Shown one piece after another: positions 42,000-47,455 of a stretch of DNA of 47,455 nucleotides. Source of the DNA: PHAA01 sp964584415 (lineage in GTDB: Bacteria; Bacillota; Syntrophomonadia; Syntrophomonadales; Syntrophomonadaceae); assembly GCA_964584415.1 (NCBI GenBank), contig CAZOZX010000004.1, positions 1 through 47,455 on the forward strand. Direction: 5' to 3'. The position numbers were made by a program, and so were the translations under genes. Under the pieces are notes generated by a model. The model worked only from the letters and a program-made list of their open reading frames with translations, searched no databases and had not been told where the DNA came from. Position 1 is the first letter of the stretch. The number at the start of each line of letters is the position of its first letter.

Positions 42000-42260
42000 T
42001 TGGAAGTATTAAAAGTATCAGCTAAATCCAGTCCTAATTCGGTTGCAGGTGCATTAGCCGGAGTTTTAAGGGAAAAAGGTGCTGCAGAAATACAGGCGAT
42101 CGGTGCTGGCGCCATAAATCAGTCTATTAAAGCAATTGCAATTGCCCGTGGATTTGTTGCTCCCAGTGGCATGGACTTAATTTGTATACCGGCATTTACA
42201 GACATTGTAATAGATGACGAAGAAAGAACCGCCATTAAATTGATCGTTGAACCCAGGTAG
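42000..42260 (+). CDS. spoVS: Stage V sporulation protein S
   Basis: Small AlbA-like protein of 86 residues, extremely conserved among spore formers. It contains LKVSAKSSPNSVAGALAGVL, GAGAINQSIKAIAIARGF and DLICIPAFTDI. It affects septation timing and late spore stages in Bacillus. Start TTG 42000 follows AAGGAGG by eight bases and gives the exact family N terminus; the frame opens ten codons earlier. It has its own likely promoter and terminator, so it can be transcribed alone. Confidence 0.97.
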   Translation: MEVLKVSAKSSPNSVAGALAGVLREKGAAEIQAIGAGAINQSIKAIAIARGFVAPSGMDLICIPAFTDIVIDDEERTAIKLIVEPR

Positions 42261-42284
42261 ATTTTTTTCTTAGAACCTATATTC

Positions 42285-42313
42285 AAACCTGCTCCTGAAG
42301 CAGGTTTTTTATT
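42285..42313 (+). terminator. Terminator after spoVS
   Basis: Perfect 9-bp stem AAACCTGCT / AGCAGGTTT, loop CCTGA, followed by TTT and A-T rich sequence. Confidence 0.88.
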
Positions 42314-42360
42314 TCTCACCCGAGAAATTTTAGCAGAAGCCTAAATATAAGGAGAACCGA

Positions 42361-43284
42361 ATGAAAATTGTTGATTTGCATTGCGACACCATATCCCATT
42401 TATATTCAAAAGGCGGTTCACTGTATAAGAATAGCGCCCAGTATGATATCGAAAGGGCTTTGGCCTCCAAAATCGGTCTTCAGTTTTTTGCCTTATTTAC
42501 CAAACCTGCCGAAGGCAATACCTGCCTGCGCGAAATACTTAAGCAAATCGATAAATTCTGGTTTGAGATCAACAATAACCGCTCGTATTTATACCCTGTG
42601 CTTAGCGGAGCTGATTTAACCGCAGCCGAAAGTGAAGAAAAAATAGGTTGCCTTCTTCATCTAGAAGGAGGGGAGTGTATCGGTAACGATAACGAAATAT
42701 TAAGGGTATTATTTCATTGCGGTCTTCGCAGCATGGGTTTGACCTGGAATAATCGCAACTTGCTGGCTGACGGTGGAGGAGAGGGTCACAATGCCGGCGG
42801 GTTAAGCAATCAAGGCCGGGAAACGATCATGGAAATGGACCGCCTGGGAATGATTCTCGATTTAGCTCATATATCAGAGGCTGCTTATTATCAAGCCTTG
42901 GAAATTTATACTCGTCCAGTTTTTGTGACCCATGCTAATGCCCGGAATCTGTGTTCGCATTGGCGGAATTTAAATGATTCACAATTAAGAACCCTGGCCG
43001 ACCACGGAGGGGTAGTTGGTATTACCCAGGTATCAGATTTTGTAAAAGAAGATGGAGCAACAATAGCTGACATGCTTGATCATATCGCCTATATTGCTGA
43101 CTTAATAGGCGTACAACACATAGCTTTAGGCTCAGATTTCGATGGTGCTGACGACATGGTTCTAGGGGATGTAGGAAAGTATAATATTTTCCCGTCCTTA
43201 TTGGAAGGTAGAGGATTCACCATCTCTGAGATAGAAAATATACTCAGCGGAAATGCACTGCGAGTAATACAACAGATTCTTTAA
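42361..43284 (+). CDS. Membrane dipeptidase (renal dipeptidase family M19)
   Basis: Zinc dipeptidase of 307 residues, amidohydrolase fold. The metal and substrate motifs are H7 and D9 in VDLHCDTISH, HLEGGECIGN, VTHANARNLCSHWRN and GSDFDGADD. No signal peptide is seen, so it is probably cytoplasmic like many Firmicute M19 enzymes. TAAGGAG lies seven bases before the ATG. A PHP phosphoesterase gene follows 26 bp later. Confidence 0.92.
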   Translation: MKIVDLHCDTISHLYSKGGSLYKNSAQYDIERALASKIGLQFFALFTKPAEGNTCLREILKQIDKFWFEINNNRSYLYPVLSGADLTAAESEEKIGCLLHLEGGECIGNDNEILRVLFHCGLRSMGLTWNNRNLLADGGGEGHNAGGLSNQGRETIMEMDRLGMILDLAHISEAAYYQALEIYTRPVFVTHANARNLCSHWRNLNDSQLRTLADHGGVVGITQVSDFVKEDGATIADMLDHIAYIADLIGVQHIALGSDFDGADDMVLGDVGKYNIFPSLLEGRGFTISEIENILSGNALRVIQQIL

Positions 43285-43310
43285 TGTGCTCTGAAGTGAG
43301 GTTCTTGCGT

Positions 43311-44138
43311 ATGTATGATCTGCATATACACACTACAGCATCCGATGGCGTGCTTTCGCCAATAGAAGTTATCTGTCTGGCCGAAAAGTGTGGCCTGACT
43401 GGTATGGCTATCACTGACCATGACACTCTGGAGGGTCTTGAAACAGCACGTCATTATGCCGCTGCCAACGAGGTTAGAGTAGATTTCATACCTGGGATAG
43501 AGCTTAATACGGATTACGACGATGATGAAGTTCACATTCTTGGCTACTATATAGAGGACAAGCATGGCACTTTAACTGCACGCCTGGGTGAAATAAAATT
43601 GGAGAGATATCATAGGGCAGAGCGAATAATCAGTCGGCTGAATCATTTGGGGATACAAATTGATCTGGCAGACGTTACTGAAATGGCCCGTGATGATTTG
43701 TTAGGCCGGCCGCATATTGCCAGAGCCATATGCGGCAAAGGATATGCTTCTTCAGAGCAGGAAGCATTTGATTTATATATAGCACGGGGAAAACCTGGCT
43801 ATGTACCCCGCTATAAGTTTACACCGCAGGAAGCCATAGATTTGATCAAGTCTGTTGGCGGCATTGCGGTTCTGGCTCATCCCGGTTTAATCAACGATCA
43901 TTCCAAAATTAATCATGTCATCGCTTGGGGAATAGAAGGTCTCGAAGTATTCTATCCCGAACATACCAGCAGCCAGAAAAACTACCTAACCTTATTGGCC
44001 AGAGAGAATGGTTTATTGATTACTGGTGGATCAGACTTTCACGGAACTGGACCAGCTAACCGAAGTAAATTGGGCTGTTGTGGAATCACCGATCGGGACG
44101 CAAGGCTATTTAAGGAATTTTATCAACATAAAAATTAA
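43311..44138 (+). CDS. PHP-domain phosphoesterase (RNase AM / nucleoside bisphosphatase-like)
   Basis: Metal-dependent phosphoesterase of 275 residues. MYDLHIHTTASDG (metal histidines H5 and H7), TDHDTLEG, FIPGIELNT, then VLAHPG and GGSDFHG complete the PHP active site. Relatives hydrolyse 3',5'-bisphosphonucleotides or trim 5' ends of short RNA. ATG 43311, nine bases after GAGG, gives the family N terminus; the ATG at 43284 would add nine residues and overlap the previous stop. Probably co-transcribed with the dipeptidase gene. Confidence 0.9.
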   Translation: MYDLHIHTTASDGVLSPIEVICLAEKCGLTGMAITDHDTLEGLETARHYAAANEVRVDFIPGIELNTDYDDDEVHILGYYIEDKHGTLTARLGEIKLERYHRAERIISRLNHLGIQIDLADVTEMARDDLLGRPHIARAICGKGYASSEQEAFDLYIARGKPGYVPRYKFTPQEAIDLIKSVGGIAVLAHPGLINDHSKINHVIAWGIEGLEVFYPEHTSSQKNYLTLLARENGLLITGGSDFHGTGPANRSKLGCCGITDRDARLFKEFYQHKN

Positions 44139-44234
44139 AAATATCTGTTATTTTGCAGGAATTTCGACCCCTACTATAGAACTCACAAATACGTATGGTT
44201 AAGTATAAATGTTTTGTGAAAGGTAGGGGAATTA

Positions 44235-45062
44235 ATGAAGAAAACTGCACAAATATGTGTTTTAACTATTTTAGTATGTTTACTTACAGGTGGCGTCACT
44301 GCCGCTGCACCTTCTACATATACAGTAAAATCTGGTGACTGCTTATGGACAATAGCAAATAGCAATGGAGTTACAGTCGAGAAGATCAAACAACTTAATG
44401 GGCTGGCTTCGGACTTTCTGCAAATTGGACAGGTTTTAAAACTAACCAGTTCAACATCAGCCGTACAGGCAATTCCGGTGGTAGCAGCAGCTCCAGCCTC
44501 CGGAGATGCAGTAACCGTTTACGTGATTCAACCCGGTGACAACCTTTGGAGTATTGCCGTTAATTATGGAACTACAGTGGACAACCTAAAAGCTTTAAAC
44601 GGTTTAACCAGTGATTCTCTTTACGCTGGTGACACCCTGAATGTTACGGGGACCCCGATTTCTACTACGGTATCCCGTTCGGGTGACAGTGCGACTGGAG
44701 CTCGCGTCTTAGCCAAAGCAGCTCAATACCTTGGGACTCCCTATAGATACGGCGGATCAGGACCGGGGGGATTCGATTGTTCGGGATTTACTTGCTACAT
44801 ATTTAAGCAATTCAATATTTCCCTGAACCGGACAGCAGCAGGACAGTACAGCCAGGGAACAGCTGTCAGCAAGGCCAATCTTATTCCTGGCGATTTGGTT
44901 TTTTTCAATACATATGGTGGGATCAGTCACGTTGGTATCTACTCCGGTAACGGGCAGTTTATACATTCCAGTTCGCCCAGCAGCGGAGGAGTTATTTACT
45001 CATCCTTAAGCGAATCATATTATTCATCCAGATATGTTGGGGCCCGAAGGGTCATAAGATAA
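44235..45062 (+). CDS. Secreted LysM-LysM-NlpC/P60 cell-wall hydrolase
   Basis: Peptidoglycan endopeptidase of 275 residues. A signal peptide covers about 1-25 (cleavage near GVTAAA), followed by LysM 1 at 28-71 and LysM 2 at 94-138, both binding glycan. An NlpC/P60 domain from about 155 carries catalytic C182 in GFDCSGF, H232 in GISHVGIY and H244 in FIHSSSP. It likely cuts stem peptides in cell separation or germination/sporulation. A GGAATT element at 44158-44163 resembles a sigma-H -35 but the matching -10 is imperfect. RBS AGGGG precedes the ATG. Confidence 0.94.
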   Translation: MKKTAQICVLTILVCLLTGGVTAAAPSTYTVKSGDCLWTIANSNGVTVEKIKQLNGLASDFLQIGQVLKLTSSTSAVQAIPVVAAAPASGDAVTVYVIQPGDNLWSIAVNYGTTVDNLKALNGLTSDSLYAGDTLNVTGTPISTTVSRSGDSATGARVLAKAAQYLGTPYRYGGSGPGGFDCSGFTCYIFKQFNISLNRTAAGQYSQGTAVSKANLIPGDLVFFNTYGGISHVGIYSGNGQFIHSSSPSSGGVIYSSLSESYYSSRYVGARRVIR

Positions 45063-45086
45063 TTAATCCTTAACGGAGGTTTTGGA

Positions 45087-45470
45087 GTGGAAAAAGACTT
45101 ATCAGGTATACCTATTTCTATTACTGATACCGATGCATATAAAGAAATAGAACAACGGGAGTGTCAGGTAGGCGCAGACCAACTACTCAATGAATTATTA
45201 GATAAAAAGTTATTCAGCAATGCAGAAATCATGTGGATTTTGAGGAGAATGGTGTTTTTCTACGGGCGCAAAGATGGGCTGCTGAAAATGACTCCTCCCG
45301 AACGCTTGATGATGAATATGAATGATGTACTGCGCGCCTTCTATATATTGTTTGATCTGCAGAGTCCGGATATGGACGATAATATACGCAGTTTTATTTC
45401 AGCTAGGCTGACAGATGCTACCTGGGGGATCAGTAAACGAACCCGTGATTATTTACACAAGATTAATTAG
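45087..45470 (+). CDS. Unknown 127-residue protein
   Basis: Not recognised. It looks soluble, helical and charged, with one cysteine (in RECQVGAD) and an amphipathic stretch around EIMWILRRMVFFYGRKDG. GTG 45087 is nine bases after GGAGG. It begins 24 bp after the P60 hydrolase gene and is followed by a terminator, so the two are probably co-transcribed. Confidence 0.7.
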   Translation: MEKDLSGIPISITDTDAYKEIEQRECQVGADQLLNELLDKKLFSNAEIMWILRRMVFFYGRKDGLLKMTPPERLMMNMNDVLRAFYILFDLQSPDMDDNIRSFISARLTDATWGISKRTRDYLHKIN

Positions 45471-45528
45471 TTGGTATTTAAAACTGTTTGGGTTCAATTG
45501 ACATTGGTTTTCATCCAGAGTATTCATA

Positions 45529-45555
45529 AATGTCGCTTATAGCGGCATTTTTTTT
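45529..45555 (+). terminator. Terminator after the 127-residue gene
   Basis: AATGTCGC (45529-45536) pairs with GCGGCATT (45542-45549, one G-U pair) around TTATA, followed by six T. Confidence 0.85.
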
Positions 45556-45597
45556 GGGACCAAAATATTGAGCCGAAAATAAAAGTGGACGTTGATC

Positions 45598-46221
45598 ATG
45601 GATATAAATAAACGGGAACTGAATATTAAATCAATTATTAGACTGGAAAACCGCATCATTAAATGTCAACGGTGTCCCGGTATGCTAAAATGTACCAGCA
45701 AACCAGCTATGGGTAAAGGCGATCTTGTACCAGAGGCCATCGTTGTTTTCGAATGTGAAAACAGGAATAACCAGAATGTTGATTGGATTGTTGAAATGCG
45801 GAATGCTATTCAGAAATACTTTAACATTGACACTGCTTATCATACTTTCATGGTTAGGTGCCAACCCAAATCTTGTCCTTTGGGTGACGCCATACCTTGC
45901 CGGATCACCAATCCATTACAGGACAGTAACGGCATTTGCCGCTTAACTAATCAAGTCTGCTCAGGAATACCTATAAGACCAACAGATGAATCGGTGGTTA
46001 ATTGCCTCAATTTTGTCATCGAAGAATTAGATATATTTCAACCCCAATATGTTTTTCTTTTCGGCAAACGGGTTACCGAGTTTATTCTAAGAGTTTATGG
46101 CACATTGGATCTGATCCAGGACCGCCTGATATTTCAAAACGACGGTACAACTTATCTAAGCATCACCAATGATCAATCCTTCCGACCTGAGGATTTGAGA
46201 AATTTAGCAGCTCTAGTGTGA
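45598..46221 (+). CDS. Family-4 uracil-DNA-glycosylase-like Fe-S protein lacking the catalytic motif
   Basis: A 207-residue protein whose layout follows family 4 UDG. KCQRC (C23, C26) lies near the N terminus, MGKGDL and a hydrophobic strand follow (AIVVF), then MVRCQP (C88) at the place of the family's KCRPP. An NC (C136) next comes before PQYVFLFGKRVTEFIL, which matches the usual PkvivaLG stretch. The four cysteines correspond to the [4Fe-4S] ligands. The active-site GEAPG motif is replaced by ECENR at 52-56. Extra cysteines (32, 53, 93, 101, 114, 121), most in an insert, are unusual. It probably does not excise uracil. ATG 45598 lies eight bases after GTGGA; a TTG two codons earlier is possible. 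It forms its own unit between two terminators. Confidence 0.65.
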   Translation: MDINKRELNIKSIIRLENRIIKCQRCPGMLKCTSKPAMGKGDLVPEAIVVFECENRNNQNVDWIVEMRNAIQKYFNIDTAYHTFMVRCQPKSCPLGDAIPCRITNPLQDSNGICRLTNQVCSGIPIRPTDESVVNCLNFVIEELDIFQPQYVFLFGKRVTEFILRVYGTLDLIQDRLIFQNDGTTYLSITNDQSFRPEDLRNLAALV

Positions 46222-46255
46222 AACATAAGTCCCCAAAAATAAGCGTAAATTCATT

Positions 46256-46288
46256 AGGATAGGCGAAAAGTCTATCCTTTGGTCTTTT
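46256..46288 (+). terminator. Terminator after the UDG-like gene
   Basis: AGGATAG (46256-46262) pairs with CTATCCT (46272-46278) around a 9-base loop, followed by the T-rich TTGGTCTTTT. Confidence 0.65.
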
Positions 46289-46341
46289 ATTGCCTTCTTA
46301 TGAATAATATTGTCTGAGATAGAGTTCACGGAGGCAAATAT

Positions 46342-47455
46342 ATGGCTGGTTACAGTTGGTGGAATATGGGTGTTGAAGAGGTGACCCTAAAAACCGATAG
46401 TAATTTAGAAATGGGCATTACCGACAGTGAGGTTGCGTCACGCCAGAGGGAGTACAGTAATGTAGTGGAACCGGGCCAAATTGTGAAGCCCTGGCAGATC
46501 CTACTAAGGCAATTTACTGATACTATGGTGCTGGTATTGCTTGGGGCTACGGTGATATCTGGAATAATAGGCGATATGGCCGATGCTTTGACTATTATGA
46601 TCATAGTTATTTTAAATGCGATCCTTGGTTTTGTGCAGGAATACAAGGCAGAACGCTCTTTGGAAGCCATAAAAAAGCTGTCTGCCCCTGAGGCCACCGT
46701 CATTCGTAACGGTAAAAAATCAAAAATACCAGCTATTAACCTAGTGCCGGGGGATTTGGTACTGTTGGAAGCAGGAGATAAAGTCCCAGCTGACATGAGA
46801 TTGGTTTTATCTGTTAGCCTGGAAACCGATGAGTCTCCCTTGACCGGTGAGTCAGAGCCAGTTGAGAAACAAGCAGCAAATCTTTGCTCAACTGACTGTC
46901 CACTCGCTGAAAGAGTAAATATGGTTTATATGGGAACGGCGGTAACCAAAGGACGGGGTAGGGGCCTAATTATAGGTACCGGCATGAATACCGTCATGGG
47001 TGAAATCGCCGGTATGATAAGCCAAACTGAAGTAGGGATGACCCCTCTGCAGGTCAAATTATCTGGGCTTGGTAAAATATTAATAATAATCTGTTTGGCT
47101 GTGTGTAGTGCAGTAACTTTAATAGGTATAATCCGCGGAGAAAATATTGTCACCATGTTAATGGCGGGCATAAGTCTGGCAGTGGCGGCTATACCTGAAG
47201 GACTGCCAGCAATTGTCACGGTAGTTCTGGCTTTAGGTGTGCAGAGGATGGCCAAACGCAATGCCATTGTCAGAAAATTGCCTGCGGTTGAGACTCTGGG
47301 ATGTACTACGGTGATCTGTTCAGATAAGACCGGCACATTAACCCAAAACCAAATGACAGTAAAAAGGGTTGTTACTTCCAACCGCCTATATGAAATCGAA
47401 GGAACTGGTTATCAGGTGACCGGGAGGTTTATACCAGCTGATCAGCAATCTGTCA
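46342..47455 (+). CDS. P-type calcium-transporting ATPase (P2A), 5' part
   Basis: The first 371 codons of a cation pump cut by the window end. Visible in order: an N-terminal cytoplasmic segment (YSNVVEPGQ), helices M1-M2, the actuator domain with LTGESEPV, helices M3-M4 with the ion-binding AAIPEGLPAIVT, and the phosphorylation site CSDKTGTLT with D328. This pattern is SERCA/PMR1-like and predicts calcium (or manganese) export. GGAGG lies eight bases before the ATG. The nucleotide-binding and C-terminal membrane parts lie outside the window, so integrity is not known. The leader contains part of a palindromic motif (46308-46319). Confidence 0.93.
   Translation, partial: MAGYSWWNMGVEEVTLKTDSNLEMGITDSEVASRQREYSNVVEPGQIVKPWQILLRQFTDTMVLVLLGATVISGIIGDMADALTIMIIVILNAILGFVQEYKAERSLEAIKKLSAPEATVIRNGKKSKIPAINLVPGDLVLLEAGDKVPADMRLVLSVSLETDESPLTGESEPVEKQAANLCSTDCPLAERVNMVYMGTAVTKGRGRGLIIGTGMNTVMGEIAGMISQTEVGMTPLQVKLSGLGKILIIICLAVCSAVTLIGIIRGENIVTMLMAGISLAVAAIPEGLPAIVTVVLALGVQRMAKRNAIVRKLPAVETLGCTTVICSDKTGTLTQNQMTVKRVVTSNRLYEIEGTGYQVTGRFIPADQQSV

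Noticed and set aside
46350..47381. Minus-strand open frames opposite the calcium pump gene
   Set aside because: They are antisense shadows of a strongly conserved P-type ATPase and have no ribosome binding site or recognisable domains.
1..47455. tRNA, rRNA, CRISPR, transposon or prophage
   Set aside because: No conserved RNA signatures, repeat-spacer arrays, transposase or phage genes were found by reading the window.

Overview
This window reads as chromosomal housekeeping DNA of an endospore-forming Firmicute. The reasons are spoIIP, spoVS, the two dipicolinate synthase genes dpaA/dpaB, a SpoIIIE/FtsK translocase, TepA-YlzJ, PyrR attenuators, a perfect Gram-positive LexA box and strong AGGAGG ribosome binding sites. 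Base composition is moderate, and GTG and TTG starts are common. The gene content would fit a strict anaerobe of the Clostridia, perhaps the Syntrophomonadaceae; that placement is inference. I see no rRNA, tRNA, CRISPR, insertion sequence or phage, and gene order is largely collinear with Bacillus around dpaA-dapA, tepA-spoIIIE and recA-rny-ymdB-spoVS.

Layout. 1-4454: the end of a MacB-type ABC permease with an in-frame TAG, an OmpR-type response regulator and histidine kinase, and a convergent MFS exporter. 4565-6988: minus-strand spoIIP and ahcY. 7093-9806: lspA, an unknown lipoprotein gene and an rluD-family gene. 9803-16272: pyrimidine operon pyrR-pyrB-pyrC-pyrK-pyrD-pyrF-pyrE with two PyrR attenuators, then a small unknown gene and a PAS-GGDEF diguanylate cyclase. 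17270-19057: rqcH on the minus strand, divergent from dapB. 19190-24947: dapB, then dpaA-dpaB-asd-dapG-dapA, which makes aspartate semialdehyde, dihydrodipicolinate, spore dipicolinate and lysine/cell-wall precursor. 25203-33368: RNase J, tepA, ylzJ, uppP, spoIIIE/ftsK, a helix-turn-helix protein with a degenerate PfkB kinase domain, and rodZ. 33381-38410: rimO, pgsA, cinA, thpR, recA. 38772-44138: rny, an unknown gene, ymdB, spoVS, a membrane dipeptidase and a PHP phosphoesterase. 44235-47455: a LysM-NlpC/P60 hydrolase, an unknown gene, a family-4 uracil-DNA-glycosylase-like protein lacking the catalytic motif, and the first part of a P2A calcium ATPase.

The regulatory layer is unusually readable. 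There are two PyrR-type attenuators, one with a drawable 15-bp antiterminator. There is a LexA box at recA, a sigma-H-like promoter at spoVS and a sporulation-type -10 element at dpaA. A possible attenuator precedes rny, and a structured leader precedes uppP.

I found no self-contained new defence or biosynthetic system. The best candidates for something undescribed are the UDG-like iron-sulfur protein without its catalytic motif (45598-46221), the HTH-pseudokinase between spoIIIE and rodZ (31386-32360), the RodZ with a duplicated extracytoplasmic domain, the structured RNA before uppP, and the non-ATG/GTG/TTG start codons suggested for rodZ and rny. Two putative aberrant starts plus one in-frame stop could also reflect scattered base errors in the assembly.
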